A stretch of DNA of 64,000 nt, taken from assembly GCF_026420145.1 (NCBI RefSeq), contig NZ_JAPMLV010000007.1:62001-126000 (forward strand), in the 5' to 3' direction. The stretch's first letter is position 1, and every line of letters starts with the position of its first letter. Below the pieces are notes generated by a model. The model did no database searches and was not told the origin of the DNA. It saw only the letters and a program-made list of their open reading frames with translations. The stretch comes from Enterobacter pseudoroggenkampii (GTDB lineage: Bacteria; Pseudomonadota; Gammaproteobacteria; Enterobacterales; Enterobacteriaceae). Both the position numbers and the translations under genes were made by a program. Positions 1 to 8,916 of the stretch are shown one piece after another.

Positions 1-838
1 ACTGCTGGAACTGCTGAGCAAGCACGGTGTGCGCTCCAGCATTTTCTTCAGCGTGGGGCCTGACAACATGGGACGCCATTTATGGCGTCTGGTTAAACCG
101 GCATTTCTGTACAAAATGCTGCGCTCGCGCGCAGCATCCCTCTACGGCTGGGATATTTTGCTGGCCGGCACCGCCTGGCCCGGCAGACGCATCGGCGCGG
201 GTAATGAAGCGGTAATCCGCGAGGCGGCGCAGCATCATGAGGTGGGTCTGCACGCCTGGGATCACCATGCCTGGCAAGCCTGGGCGGGCGTCTGGGATAT
301 CCCGCGCCTGTCTCGTGAGGTCGAGCGTGGGATGCTGGAGCTGGAGGCCATTATCGGTCAGCCCGTGCGCTGCTCCGCCGTGGCGGGATGGCGTGCGGAT
401 CAGCGCGTCGTGAAGGCCAAAGAGGCCTTCGCGTTTCGCTACAACAGCGATTGCCGTGGAACCGGGCCCTTTTTGCCGCTGTTAGGCGAAAATCGCTACG
501 GTACGGTGCAAATTCCGGTCACGCTTCCCACCTGGGATGAAGTGGTTGGACGCGAGGTTAAGGCGGATGAGTTCAATCGCTACATTCTGGACCGCATTCA
601 TCGTGACGCCGGTACGCCGGTGTATACCATCCATGCCGAAGTGGAAGGGATTGCGTATCAGCATGATTTCGACGAACTGCTGACGATGGCCGCTCAGGAG
701 GGCATCGAATTCTGCCCGTTGAGCGAGCTGCTGCCAGACGACCTCAGTACCCTGCCCGTGGGAAAAGTTGTCCGTAATGAACTGGCTGGCCGGGAAGGCT
801 GGCTTGGTTATCAACAAACCGTGAGTCCGGTCCCATGA
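1..838 (+). CDS. arnD: ArnD, 4-deoxy-4-formamido-L-arabinose-phosphoundecaprenol deformylase (5' partial)
   Basis: The reading frame is open from base 2, so the first roughly 20 codons lie outside the window and about 278 residues remain. ArnD removes the formyl group from undecaprenyl-phosphate-linked formamido-arabinose at the inner membrane. This gives the aminoarabinose donor that ArnT moves to lipid A. It belongs to the NodB-type polysaccharide deacetylase family. The metal-binding stretch HAWDHHAW is visible at roughly a third of the protein, preceded by [13 protein letters not shown]. The stop overlaps the arnT start (ATGA), which fits the usual arnBCADTEF operon. The PmrA-controlled promoter of that operon would lie upstream of the window. 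Confidence 0.95.
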   Translation, partial: LLELLSKHGVRSSIFFSVGPDNMGRHLWRLVKPAFLYKMLRSRAASLYGWDILLAGTAWPGRRIGAGNEAVIREAAQHHEVGLHAWDHHAWQAWAGVWDIPRLSREVERGMLELEAIIGQPVRCSAVAGWRADQRVVKAKEAFAFRYNSDCRGTGPFLPLLGENRYGTVQIPVTLPTWDEVVGREVKADEFNRYILDRIHRDAGTPVYTIHAEVEGIAYQHDFDELLTMAAQEGIEFCPLSELLPDDLSTLPVGKVVRNELAGREGWLGYQQTVSPVP

Positions 839-2490
839 AAACAGCCCGTTATGGCTTAGCGCTTCTCGCACTGTTTATCGTTTACTACCTCATTCCGGTC
901 GATATCCGCCTGCTTTGGCAGCCTGATGAAACGCGCTATGCGGAAATCAGCCGCGAAATGCTGGCCTCCGGAGACTGGGTTGTCCCGCATTTCTTGGGGC
1001 TGCGTTACTTTGAAAAGCCAATTGCTGGCTACTGGGTCAACAGCATCGGGCAGATGCTGTTCGGGCACACGAACCTCGCCGTGCGCGCCGGGTCCATCTT
1101 CTCCACCGGTTTAGCCGCGCTGCTGGTTATCTGGATGGCCTGGCGTCTCTGGCGGGATAAGCGGACAGCCATTTTCTCCGGCCTGATCTTCCTGACCCTG
1201 TTCCTGGTGTATGGCATCGGCACGTATGCGGTGCTGGATCCTATCATCACCCTGTGGCTGGTGGCGGCGATGTGCAGCTTCTGGCTGGCGTCACAGGCCC
1301 AAACCGTTGCCGGAAAAGCGGGCGGCTATGTGCTGCTTGGGCTGGCCTGCGGGATGGGGGTGATGACCAAAGGCTTCCTGGCACTGGCGGTGCCGGTGAT
1401 TGGCGTGCTGCCGTGGGTGATCGCCCAGAAGCGCTGGAAAGAGGTGCTGATATTTGGCTGGCTCGCGATCCTGAGCTGCGTGCTGATTGTTCTGCCATGG
1501 GGGCTGGCCATTGCGCAGCGTGAGCCTGACTTCTGGCGTTACTTCTTTTGGGTGGAACATATTCAGCGTTTCGCCCAGAGCGACGCGCAGCACAAAGCCC
1601 CGTTCTGGTACTACATACCGTTCCTGATTGCGGGTAGCCTGCCGTGGCTGGCACTGCTGCCCGGCGCGTTTCGTCTCGGCTGGAATGACCGACAAAATGC
1701 GGGTGGCGGGTTCTATCTGCTGGGATGGGTGGTGATGCCGCTGCTGTTCTTCAGCATCGCCAAAGGCAAGCTGCCGACCTACATCCTGCCGTGTTTTGCC
1801 CCGCTGGCGATCCTGATGGCGCGCTATGCCTGCCTCGCGGCGGAGAAAGGCGCCAGAGCGTTGCGCATTAACGGCGGGATTAACCTGGCGTTTGGCGTTA
1901 TCGGCGTGGTGGCGGCGCTGGTGGTCTCCCCGTGGGGACTGTCTAAGCATCCGGTCTGGACCTCGGTCGAACTGTATAAAGTGTTCTGCGCGGTGGTCGC
2001 GTTCCTCATCTGGGCCGCGGTAGGCTGGTTTACGTTCAGGCAGAGCCAGCAGCGCTGGTGGCTGGCGGCGTTCTGCCCTGCGGGCCTGGCGCTGCTGATT
2101 GGTTTCGCCATTCCTAACCTGGTGGTGGATTCCAAACAGCCGCAGTCGCTGGTCGACACCGTGCGCGAGCCGCTTCAGGACAGCCGTTACGTGCTGGCCA
2201 ATAACGTGGGCGTGGCCGCTGGCCTGGCGTGGGAGCTGAAGCGCAATGACATCACGCTGTATGGTCAGAGTGGCGAACTGCGCTACGGGCTGGATTATCC
2301 TGATGTGAAAGATCGTTTTGTCGGTAAAGATGACTTCGCGCAGTGGCTGGCAGAGCACCGTCAGCAGGGACGCGTATCGCTGGTTATCCTGCTGTCAAAA
2401 CGCGATGACCTTTCGCGGGCTAATCTGCCAGAACCGGACAGCCTGTATATCCAGGGCCGTCTGGCCTACCTGCAGTATCTGCCGAAGTGA
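835..2490 (+). CDS. arnT: ArnT, undecaprenyl phosphate-aminoarabinose:lipid A aminoarabinosyltransferase
   Basis: A 551-residue integral membrane glycosyltransferase of the GT-C fold, matching the family's usual length of about 550. It moves 4-amino-4-deoxy-L-arabinose from undecaprenyl phosphate to lipid A phosphates on the periplasmic face of the inner membrane, lowering negative charge and giving polymyxin resistance. The N-terminal half has many hydrophobic segments. The first periplasmic loop carries the acidic motif PDETRYAE at residues 30-37, where catalytic or metal-binding carboxylates sit in this family. The start overlaps the arnD stop by four bases. The stop touches the arnE start, so translation is probably coupled. 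Confidence 0.97.
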   Translation: MKTARYGLALLALFIVYYLIPVDIRLLWQPDETRYAEISREMLASGDWVVPHFLGLRYFEKPIAGYWVNSIGQMLFGHTNLAVRAGSIFSTGLAALLVIWMAWRLWRDKRTAIFSGLIFLTLFLVYGIGTYAVLDPIITLWLVAAMCSFWLASQAQTVAGKAGGYVLLGLACGMGVMTKGFLALAVPVIGVLPWVIAQKRWKEVLIFGWLAILSCVLIVLPWGLAIAQREPDFWRYFFWVEHIQRFAQSDAQHKAPFWYYIPFLIAGSLPWLALLPGAFRLGWNDRQNAGGGFYLLGWVVMPLLFFSIAKGKLPTYILPCFAPLAILMARYACLAAEKGARALRINGGINLAFGVIGVVAALVVSPWGLSKHPVWTSVELYKVFCAVVAFLIWAAVGWFTFRQSQQRWWLAAFCPAGLALLIGFAIPNLVVDSKQPQSLVDTVREPLQDSRYVLANNVGVAAGLAWELKRNDITLYGQSGELRYGLDYPDVKDRFVGKDDFAQWLAEHRQQGRVSLVILLSKRDDLSRANLPEPDSLYIQGRLAYLQYLPK

Positions 2491-2825
2491 TGACCTGGAT
2501 CTGGCTGATACTGGCAAGCCTGCTCAGCTGTGCAGGACAGCTGTGCCAGAAACAGGCTACCCGTCCGGCGAAAGCCGGGCGGCGTGGCGTGCATATCGCG
2601 CTGTGGCTTGGCCTGGCCCTGCTGGCGCTGGGCAGCGGGATGCTGGTCTGGCTGGTGGTGCTGCAGCGCCTGCCTGTCGGCATTGCCTACCCTATGCTGA
2701 GCCTCAATTTTGTCTGGGTGACGCTGGCGGCGAAGGTATTCTGGCGTGAAACCGTCGCATCGCATCACTGGCTGGGGGTAGGGTTGATCATCATTGGGAT
2801 TGTTATCCTGGGAGGAAGCCTGTGA
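2490..2825 (+). CDS. arnE: ArnE, undecaprenyl phosphate-aminoarabinose flippase subunit
   Basis: A 111-residue small membrane protein of the SMR/EamA type. With ArnF it is thought to flip undecaprenyl-phosphate-aminoarabinose across the inner membrane so that ArnT can use it. About four hydrophobic segments are visible, with conserved family stretches [10 protein letters not shown] and [21 protein letters not shown] chose the ATG at 2490, one base inside the arnT TGA. It gives 111 residues as in E. coli. A GTG one codon earlier (2487) is the alternative. The 3' end overlaps arnF by four bases. Confidence 0.93.
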   Translation: MTWIWLILASLLSCAGQLCQKQATRPAKAGRRGVHIALWLGLALLALGSGMLVWLVVLQRLPVGIAYPMLSLNFVWVTLAAKVFWRETVASHHWLGVGLIIIGIVILGGSL

Positions 2826-3226
2826 AAGGGGCGTTCTGGGCCTTATGCAGCGTGCTGTTAGTCAGCGCCGCGCAGCTGTTGCTGCGCAGTGCGATGCAGG
2901 CATTGCCGCCGGTCAGCGATGTTCTGGCGCTTATTTCTGCGCTGTGGCACTTCTCATCCGGCACGGGGGCGCTGCTGCTGGGGTTGATGGGGTATGTGGC
3001 CTCGATGGGCTGCTGGTATCTGGCGCTGTATCGCATGGCGCTCAGCAAAGCGTATGCCTTGCTGAGTCTTAGCTATATCCTGGTGTGGGGCGCTGCGATC
3101 CTGCTGCCGGGCTGGGAAGAACGTTTCTCCTGGCACGGGCTGGTGGGGGTCGGGTTTATTATTCTGGGTGTGTTGACGATTTTTCGGCCAGCACGTCGTC
3201 AGCAGAATGGATCAACCCGGCCCTGA
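2822..3226 (+). CDS. arnF: ArnF, undecaprenyl phosphate-aminoarabinose flippase subunit
   Basis: A 134-residue, four-segment hydrophobic protein, the partner of ArnE in lipid carrier flipping. It starts with GTG inside the arnE stop (GTGA overlap). The conserved block [18 protein letters not shown] identifies it. The protein is slightly longer than the E. coli version (about 128). Its polar tail, after residue 112, is encoded by DNA that also encodes the end of acpT on the opposite strand (68 bp shared). It is the last gene of the arn operon here. Confidence 0.93.
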   Translation: MKGAFWALCSVLLVSAAQLLLRSAMQALPPVSDVLALISALWHFSSGTGALLLGLMGYVASMGCWYLALYRMALSKAYALLSLSYILVWGAAILLPGWEERFSWHGLVGVGFIILGVLTIFRPARRQQNGSTRP

Positions 3227-3779
3227 GCTCAAAGGGCGTCGCGGTACAGACCGCAAGACTCAGCGAGTCTATCCGGCAGTGGCTGACTGAGTGAAATGCG
3301 CGGGCGGTACTGTCAATGCTAACCATTTGCCAGGCGTGACCGCCGCTCTGTTTAACGATCGCTTCTTTCCGCGTCCAGATGCGCCAGAACGCCGTAAGCT
3401 GGCTCTCTGGCGTTTCCTTTTCCAGCTCTTCATGCTCGGCACCGCTGAAGACGGCATTGGCGAGCGTGTGCCAGTTATCCTGCGGGCGAATACGTTCCAG
3501 TGAACAGCCCACGTTACCTTCGTCACTGATAATTAACGCAATGTCATCATCCGCGTGGCTAAGGCTGAACCACAGCGGATAGTCGCCGGCAAAAAGGGGT
3601 TTCCCCTGTTCGTTGTGGATAATCTCCGGTAGTGACTTCGGGGCCAGCAGACGCGAAAGCAACCCGCGACCCGCCAGCCAGCGCGCACGCTGGGCGCCTT
3701 CGGGCGCGTGTCGGGAGAGTGCTTCAGCCCAGCGATTGGTGCTCAGCGAGGAGATTTTTCCCAGAAAAACCTGGTACAT
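3159..3779 (-). CDS. acpT: AcpT, 4'-phosphopantetheinyl transferase
   Basis: A 206-residue transferase of the Sfp/AcpT family, which moves phosphopantetheine from coenzyme A to carrier proteins other than the main fatty acid ACP. Family features are the substrate-pocket stretch WFSLSHADDDIAL, the metal-site region VGCSLERI (the usual aspartate of the (V/I)G(x)D site is replaced here, as in E. coli AcpT) and the helix WTRKEAIVKQSG. It is about ten residues longer than E. coli AcpT (195). The extra tail overlaps arnF in antisense. In E. coli the neighbour on this side is the nik nickel operon, not arn. Confidence 0.92.
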   Translation of the reverse strand: MYQVFLGKISSLSTNRWAEALSRHAPEGAQRARWLAGRGLLSRLLAPKSLPEIIHNEQGKPLFAGDYPLWFSLSHADDDIALIISDEGNVGCSLERIRPQDNWHTLANAVFSGAEHEELEKETPESQLTAFWRIWTRKEAIVKQSGGHAWQMVSIDSTARAFHSVSHCRIDSLSLAVCTATPFELRAGLIHSADDVLAEKSSTHPE

Positions 3780-3883
3780 ATAACGTCTGGCCTTCAGTCA
3801 AAACAGAGAGAGTCGCAAAGTTTCGCGGCGAAACCATTACTATAATCTATTGTCCCCGGTAATGGCTAACCAGACGAGAGTGC

Positions 3884-4933
3884 TTACCCAGGCAACCGGC
3901 TTTTTGGCCTCCCCGGCCCGAGCAGGATCGCCAGCTTGCTGCCGCCTTTGGTGGTTTCCATCCAGATCTTACACACGCTGGTCAGGGGGACCGACAGCAG
4001 CATGCCGACCGGGCCCAGCAGCCATCCCCAAATCAGTAAGGATAAAAATACAACCAGCGTCGACATGCCCAGCCGGTGCCCCATCATGCGCGGCTCGAGA
4101 ATATTGCCCAGCACCATATGCACCACGAGGAACAGCGCGCCAACCAGCATGCATTCGTAAAAACCGTTAAACAGAAACGCCTGAATCATCGGCGGCACGG
4201 CGGAAAGCACCGCGCCAATATTGGGCACGTAGTTGAGCAGAAAGGCCAGTACGCCCCACATCAGCGCGAACTGCACGTCCATCAGCATCAGCCCCAGCCA
4301 GACAATCACCCCGGTCCAGACGCTCAGCAGCGTTTTCAGCGCCAGATATTTTGAGACCCCCTTCAGCGCCCGGTGTAACCCGGCGATATGAATTTGGGGG
4401 TTATTCAACGCAAAGCGCAGCTTATAGGGGACGTGGCGGACTTCAAACAGCATAAACACCACCGTCATGACCAGCAGCAGAATGCTGGCCATCGCGCCGG
4501 AAAGCCCCGTCATCAGCGTGGTGGCGTAGGTCATGACCTTCTCGGAATCCATCCTGCGCAGCATCCGTTCAGGTGAGATATGCAAATTAAGGAAAGGTAC
4601 CATCTCCTGCAGCGCCACAATCTTACGCGTCAGCTCTTTGTTGTACTGCGGCAGCATGGTGGAGAACTCGCTCAGCGATGCCGCCAGCACGCCGAAGAGC
4701 GCCGTCAGGGCAATCAGCATCACGATGACGACAATGGTGATGGCGACCGGACGGCTGACGCCCCGGCGAAGAAACCAGGTGACCAGAGGATTAAGCACAA
4801 TGGCAAAAAAGAGCGCCAGCAGGAGCTGGACAATAATGTCAGCAGCAGCATGGATACCCGCAAGGATAACCACCAGACAGGCGAGCTTTAATAAGATGTG
4901 GAGTCCTGCTTTGTCGGACGGGTTAGCGATCAT
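3884..4933 (-). CDS. yhhT: YhhT, AI-2E family (UPF0118) membrane transporter
   Basis: A 349-residue inner membrane protein of the AI-2E/PerM exporter family. The N-terminus has paired hydrophobic segments, followed by a hydrophilic central region (residues about 90-150). The C-terminal membrane block contains the family-typical stretches NYVPNIGAVLSAVPPMIQAF and GNILEPRMMG. The substrate of YhhT has not been established, so no transport specificity is claimed. It lies on the same strand as acpT and diverges from yhhS. The 144-bp gap 4934-5077 must hold both promoters. Confidence 0.92.
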   Translation of the reverse strand: MIANPSDKAGLHILLKLACLVVILAGIHAAADIIVQLLLALFFAIVLNPLVTWFLRRGVSRPVAITIVVIVMLIALTALFGVLAASLSEFSTMLPQYNKELTRKIVALQEMVPFLNLHISPERMLRRMDSEKVMTYATTLMTGLSGAMASILLLVMTVVFMLFEVRHVPYKLRFALNNPQIHIAGLHRALKGVSKYLALKTLLSVWTGVIVWLGLMLMDVQFALMWGVLAFLLNYVPNIGAVLSAVPPMIQAFLFNGFYECMLVGALFLVVHMVLGNILEPRMMGHRLGMSTLVVFLSLLIWGWLLGPVGMLLSVPLTSVCKIWMETTKGGSKLAILLGPGRPKSRLPG

Positions 4934-5077
4934 GCGTGTTCCTTAATATGATGACCCGGTAAGTGTAGTGCCCGGGCTTCGCTTCGTCTGGCACCGTTAA
5001 TCTGAAAGTCGGTGCTGATTTTCTTATTGGGGCGTGGTAATAGTAAACACTGTTGTAAAAAATCCAGGTAGAACCCC

Positions 5078-6295
5078 ATGCCCGAACCTGCCGCTGAAAC
5101 GGCACTGAGCGGACTGCGCCTCAATCTGCGCATCGTTTCCGTTGTTATTTTCAACTTTGCCAGCTATCTCACCATCGGCCTGCCGCTGGCGGTCCTGCCG
5201 GGCTATGTCCATGACGTGATGGGCTTCAGTGCCTTCTGGGCGGGGCTGGTGATTAGCCTGCAGTATTTCGCGACACTCCTGAGCCGACCGCATGCCGGTC
5301 GCTACGCGGACACGTTCGGTCCAAAAAGCATCGTGGTGGTGGGATTGTGCGGCTGCTTCCTCAGTGGCCTAAGCTACCTGCTGGCTGCCTCAGCCAGCCA
5401 CTGGCCGCTGGTCAGTCTGGCGCTCCTCTGCCTGGGCCGCGTCATCCTCGGCATCGGGCAAAGCCTGGCGGGAACCGGCTCGACGCTGTGGGGCGTGGGG
5501 GTGGTAGGCGCGCCGCACATTGGCCGGGTGATCTCCTGGAACGGGATTGTCACCTACGGTGCGATGGCGCTCGGTGCGCCGCTCGGCGTGGCCTGCTATG
5601 CGTTTGGCGGGCTGTATGGGCTGGCCGTCACCATCATGGCGGTCGCGCTGCTGGCGATTCTGTTTGCGCTGCCGCGCCCGAAAGTGAAGGCCAGCAAGGG
5701 CAAGCCGCTGCCGTTTCGGGCGGTGCTGGGGCGCGTCTGGCCGTACGGTATGGCGCTGGCGCTGGCGACCACCGGCTTCGGTGTGATCGCGACCTTCATT
5801 ACCCTGTTCTATGACGCCAAAGGCTGGGACGGCGCGGCCTTTGCGTTAACCCTGTTCAGCTGTGCGTTTGTTGGCGCGCGCCTGCTTTTCCCTAACGGCA
5901 TCAACCGTCTGGGTGGGCTGAACGTGGCGATGATCTGCTTTGCGATAGAAATTGTCGGGCTGCTGCTGACCGGAATAGCGATGGTGCCCTGGGTCGCGAA
6001 AGTGGGCGTCTTCCTCGCGGGAGCCGGTTTTTCACTGGTCTTCCCGGCGCTGGGCGTGGTGGCGGTTAAAGCCGTGCCGCCGCAGAATCAGGGCGCCGCG
6101 CTGGCGACCTATACGGTGTTTATGGATATGTCGTTAGGCATTACCGGCCCGCTGGCGGGGCTGGTGATGGCCTGGGCAGGCGTGCCGGTGATCTACCTTG
6201 CCGCAGCGGGTCTGGTGATCGTGGCCTTGCTTCTGACGTGGCGGCTAAAAAAATGGCCCCCGGTGCAGGCACCGGAGGCCACGTCATCATCGTGA
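5078..6295 (+). CDS. yhhS: YhhS, major facilitator superfamily transporter
   Basis: A 405-residue MFS permease, identical in length to E. coli YhhS, with twelve predicted hydrophobic segments. The first inter-helix loop carries the MFS signature as SRPHAGRYADTFGPK (residues about 68-82). The sequence is nearly superimposable on the E. coli protein throughout. The family includes sugar and drug effluxers, and the native substrate is not known from sequence. It ends four bases before the convergent dcrB stop. Its last codons contain a GC-rich inverted repeat (around 6255-6280) that could act as a terminator for dcrB. Confidence 0.93.
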   Translation: MPEPAAETALSGLRLNLRIVSVVIFNFASYLTIGLPLAVLPGYVHDVMGFSAFWAGLVISLQYFATLLSRPHAGRYADTFGPKSIVVVGLCGCFLSGLSYLLAASASHWPLVSLALLCLGRVILGIGQSLAGTGSTLWGVGVVGAPHIGRVISWNGIVTYGAMALGAPLGVACYAFGGLYGLAVTIMAVALLAILFALPRPKVKASKGKPLPFRAVLGRVWPYGMALALATTGFGVIATFITLFYDAKGWDGAAFALTLFSCAFVGARLLFPNGINRLGGLNVAMICFAIEIVGLLLTGIAMVPWVAKVGVFLAGAGFSLVFPALGVVAVKAVPPQNQGAALATYTVFMDMSLGITGPLAGLVMAWAGVPVIYLAAAGLVIVALLLTWRLKKWPPVQAPEATSSS

Positions 6296-6299
6296 AACG

Positions 6300-6857
6300 T
6301 TACTGGATCACGATGGTGTTAATGATGTTTTCAGCAGCCGTCTGCGCTTTCTGCTGATCTTCCGCTGGCAGGGTGATCTGCAGGGTCAGGAGTTTGTTAT
6401 CGACCTTGCCCAGCACGACAGAGGAGTAAGCGGTCTGGCCTTTCGCAGAGATGATGCTGTCCAGCTGCTGCAGCTTATGGCCTTTCAGCTCGATGGATTT
6501 ATTGGTCACGACCTGCAGCTGCGGGTCGCGGCCGCGCTGCTGATCTTCAAGACGTTTGGACAGGACGGCCAGATCTTCGCTGGTGTCGTCGCCCACAATC
6601 ACAATGACCGCTTTCTGCCCGGTTGCGTCGGAGTAAACGTGCATGTTGTTCGCCTGAGTGCCCAGCTTGCCGCTCTGGTCAGTCATATCGGCTGGCAGAG
6701 AGAAGCTGAGTTTGCCATCCATCAGATTCACCGGCTGGCCGGTCGCATTGCTTTCTGCGGATGCGCCCTGAGCAGGCGTTTTCGTGTCGCTGTTATCACA
6801 GGCTGCAAGACCCACAACGAGCAGGCCAATCCCGACATATTTAACCAGATTGCGCAT
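6300..6857 (-). CDS. dcrB: DcrB, periplasmic/inner membrane lipoprotein
   Basis: A 185-residue lipoprotein. It has a positively charged start, a hydrophobic stretch and the lipobox LAAC with the lipidated cysteine at residue 20, followed by Asp, which favours inner membrane retention. DcrB is needed for infection by phages C1 and C6 in E. coli and supports lipoprotein maturation and envelope integrity. Those roles are known for the family, not shown here. After the lipobox there is a short Ser/Thr/Ala linker and then the compact DcrB domain. It is convergent with yhhS and on the same strand as yhhQ. Confidence 0.93.
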   Translation of the reverse strand: MRNLVKYVGIGLLVVGLAACDNSDTKTPAQGASAESNATGQPVNLMDGKLSFSLPADMTDQSGKLGTQANNMHVYSDATGQKAVIVIVGDDTSEDLAVLSKRLEDQQRGRDPQLQVVTNKSIELKGHKLQQLDSIISAKGQTAYSSVVLGKVDNKLLTLQITLPAEDQQKAQTAAENIINTIVIQ

Positions 6858-6929
6858 TGACTTCTTCCTTTCGATAAACGGCCATAACGGCTCATTCGTT
6901 CATCTTATCACAACTGATAAAGCGAACCC

Positions 6930-7595
6930 TTAACCTGCCTGCAATGCCGTGATTTCAGATTTATCTGCCAGCCTTTTCAGCAGCATATTCAGCAGCACGC
7001 CGTACATGGGCAGGAAGAAGACAATGCTGATGAGCACCTTAAAGCAGTAGTCCACCAGCGCGATTTCCATCCAGTGTTCGGCCATAAACGCATCCGGGCT
7101 ACGCCAGAAGGCGATGAAGAAGAAGGCCAGCGTATCGCTCACGTTACCGAACAGCGTGGAGGCGGTGGGGGCCATCCACCAGCGATGATTCTGACGCAGG
7201 CGGTTAAACACGTGTACGTCGAGGATCTGCCCCAGCGCGTAGGCCATAAAGCTTGCTGCGGCGATACGGGCGACAAACAGGTTGAAGTGGGTTAACGCCT
7301 CAAAACCCTGCCAGCTTCCCATATAAAACAGAGACGAAACCCCGTACGAGATGAACAGCGCCGGGAGCATGACCGCAAAAATAATGCGGCGAGCCAGCGG
7401 TGCGCCAAAGATACGCACGGTCAGATCGGTGGCGAGGAAAATAAACGGAAAACTGAACGCGCCCCATGTGGTATGAAAACCAAAGATGGAGATAGGGAGC
7501 TGCACCAGATAGTTGCTGGAGGTGATCACCAGCAAATGGAAAAGCGAAAGCCAGAACAACGCTTTTACGCGTTGAGATTCAGAAAACTGCGTCAT
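6930..7595 (-). CDS. yhhQ: YhhQ, queuosine precursor (preQ0/preQ1) transporter
   Basis: A 221-residue membrane protein of the VUT/ECF-like YhhQ family, which imports 7-deazaguanine precursors used to make queuosine in tRNA. Six hydrophobic segments are visible. Family stretches are FPFIFLATDLTVRIFGA (residues about 49-65) and ASTLFGNVSDTLAFFFIAFW (residues about 144-163). Length agrees with the E. coli protein (221). It is the first gene of a yhhQ-dcrB pair and diverges from tusA. The 167-bp spacer 7596-7762 holds both promoters. Confidence 0.94.
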   Translation of the reverse strand: MTQFSESQRVKALFWLSLFHLLVITSSNYLVQLPISIFGFHTTWGAFSFPFIFLATDLTVRIFGAPLARRIIFAVMLPALFISYGVSSLFYMGSWQGFEALTHFNLFVARIAAASFMAYALGQILDVHVFNRLRQNHRWWMAPTASTLFGNVSDTLAFFFIAFWRSPDAFMAEHWMEIALVDYCFKVLISIVFFLPMYGVLLNMLLKRLADKSEITALQAG

Positions 7596-7762
7596 ATTGT
7601 GACCTTTTTATACGTTGGGGTGAGGGAACCCAATAAAAACCGCAGCATGATACTGCTTTGGCAGGACATTGCAATGGTTAGTTTTTACGCAATCGTTAAC
7701 CTGGTTTGCATTGATCGCAACCGGGCGTAAACTACAGCCGTTTTTACCTGACCGAGAAGATC

Positions 7763-8005
7763 ATGACCGACCTGTTTTCCAGCCCAGACCACACCCTTGA
7801 TGCCCAGGGCCTTCGCTGCCCGGAACCGGTAATGATGGTACGTAAAACCGTGCGCAACATGCAGACCGGTGAAACGCTGCTGATCATCGCCGACGACCCG
7901 GCCACGACCCGCGACATTCCCGGTTTTTGTACCTTTATGGAGCATGAGCTGGTGGCACAGCAGACTGAGGCGCTACCGTACCGGTATTTGATTCGTAAGG
8001 GTTAA
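7763..8005 (+). CDS. tusA: TusA (SirA), sulfur carrier protein
   Basis: An 80-residue sulfur carrier. It accepts persulfide sulfur from IscS and passes it to TusBCD for 2-thiolation of tRNA wobble uridine, and it also feeds molybdenum cofactor sulfur traffic. The conserved motif [12 protein letters not shown] places the active cysteine at residue 19, as in E. coli. Start, length and fold (beta-alpha-beta-alpha-beta) fit the family. Its usual neighbour zntA is not downstream. Instead a REP sequence, a repeat element and a bidirectional terminator lead into yhgN. Confidence 0.96.
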   Translation: MTDLFSSPDHTLDAQGLRCPEPVMMVRKTVRNMQTGETLLIIADDPATTRDIPGFCTFMEHELVAQQTEALPYRYLIRKG

Positions 8006-8010
8006 GTTTT

Positions 8011-8042
8011 GTAGGCCGGGTAAGGCGAAGCCGCCACCCGGC
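8011..8042. repeat. REP sequence (copy A), 3' of tusA
   Basis: A 32-bp imperfect palindrome whose core is GCCGGGTAAGGCGAAGCC, followed by the complementary arm ending CACCCGGC. The same core recurs at 31283-31353, 32945-32976, 43860-43891 and 51017-51048, each time just outside a coding region. It is typical of enterobacterial repetitive extragenic palindromes. It starts six bases after the tusA stop and sits 15 bp from the G-run repeat at 8058-8101. Confidence 0.9.
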
Positions 8043-8057
8043 GAATATGTTTCCTCT

Positions 8058-8101
8058 GCGGCCTGATGCCCTCACCCCGGCCCTCTCCCACGGGGAGAGG
8101 G
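8058..8101 (-). repeat. G-run dyad repeat, copy 1 (yhgN side)
   Basis: One of seven copies in the window of a short element. Read on the minus strand it has an inverted repeat CCCTCTCCC...GGGAGAGGG, then two more G-runs, then CATCAGGCCGC. In yhgN orientation it follows the hairpin at 8112-8138 through the conserved linker TTTTTAGTGTTTG. The four G-runs are separated by two to three bases, so the transcript-sense strand could form a G-quadruplex. REP copy A follows in the same direction. Confidence 0.85.
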
Positions 8102-8111
8102 AGCAAACACT

Positions 8112-8138
8112 AAAAATGGCCACGTAGTGGCCATTTTG
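8112..8138. terminator. Bidirectional intrinsic terminator between tusA and yhgN
   Basis: A perfect inverted repeat, AAAATGGCCAC with loop GTA and GTGGCCATTTT, flanked by A and T tracts on both sides. It can stop transcription from tusA and from yhgN. Read on the minus strand it begins with TAAAAGCAAAATGG directly after the yhgN stop. That layout is shared with the glgP and trpS terminators. Confidence 0.9.
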
Positions 8139-8145
8139 CTTTTAC

Positions 8146-8739
8146 CTAGCCCTTCATCCACGCCCGGATCCCGTCCAGGAACATCTGCGTTGCCATCATG
8201 ACCAGAATCAGCCCCATCAGGCGTTCCAGCGCGTTTACCCCTTTTTCGCCCAGCAGGCGCAGGAACAGGGACGACTGCAGCAGGATAATGAACGTCCCGC
8301 CCCAGGCAATCAGCAGGGCAATCACCAGATGGCTCATCTGATTCGGATACTGATGCGACAGCAGCATCAGCGTGGCCAGAATGGTCGGGCCCGCGACGAG
8401 GGGGATCGCCAGCGGCACAATAAATGGCTCTTCACCCGCAGGCAGGCCGCTGCTGCTGCCTTCCGCGCTCGGGAAAATCATCTTAATGGCAATCAGGAAC
8501 AGAATAATCCCGCCGGAAATCGACACGGTTTCGGCACGCAGGTTCAGGAATGCGAGAATTTTTTCACCCGCAAACAGGAAGATAAACATCACCAGCAGGG
8601 CGATGAGCAGCTCGCGGATCATGATCGCCCGGCGTCGCTTCGGCTCGGTGTGTTTTAGCACCGACATGAAGATGGGCAGGTTGCCCAGGGGATCCATAAT
8701 AAGGATCAATAAAACCGCGGCGGAAATGATTTCACTCAT
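8146..8739 (-). CDS. yhgN: YhgN, MarC/NAAT family inner membrane protein
   Basis: A 197-residue protein with six hydrophobic segments, of the MarC family (UPF0056), once proposed as neutral amino acid transporters. The motif MDPLGNLPIFMSVL at residues 16-29 and the repeat-like stretch PLAIPLVAGPTILATLML are family hallmarks. No transport substrate is established for YhgN, and MarC itself was shown not to confer multiple antibiotic resistance. It diverges from asd with a 177-bp spacer. In E. coli gntU-gntK-gntR lie on its other side. Here tusA does. Confidence 0.93.
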   Translation of the reverse strand: MSEIISAAVLLILIMDPLGNLPIFMSVLKHTEPKRRRAIMIRELLIALLVMFIFLFAGEKILAFLNLRAETVSISGGIILFLIAIKMIFPSAEGSSSGLPAGEEPFIVPLAIPLVAGPTILATLMLLSHQYPNQMSHLVIALLIAWGGTFIILLQSSLFLRLLGEKGVNALERLMGLILVMMATQMFLDGIRAWMKG

Positions 8740-8916
8740 GTAAATTATCCCTGAAACTCTCTAAGGTTATTATGATAATTAGCTGTATTTCTGATTGCCG
8801 GGCAATCATCGATTAATTTCGCTTGCGACTTTGGCAGCATTTTGTAATGTGAAGCATATCCCAGTTCAATACTGGCTTGCACAATCAGCACACACCCTCA
8901 GCAGGAAAAAAATGCT

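Noticed and set aside
1291..2358. A 355-codon open frame on the minus strand antisense to arnT
   Set aside because: ArnT on the other strand is clearly the real gene. The frame is rich in H, Q and R with no membrane or domain pattern.
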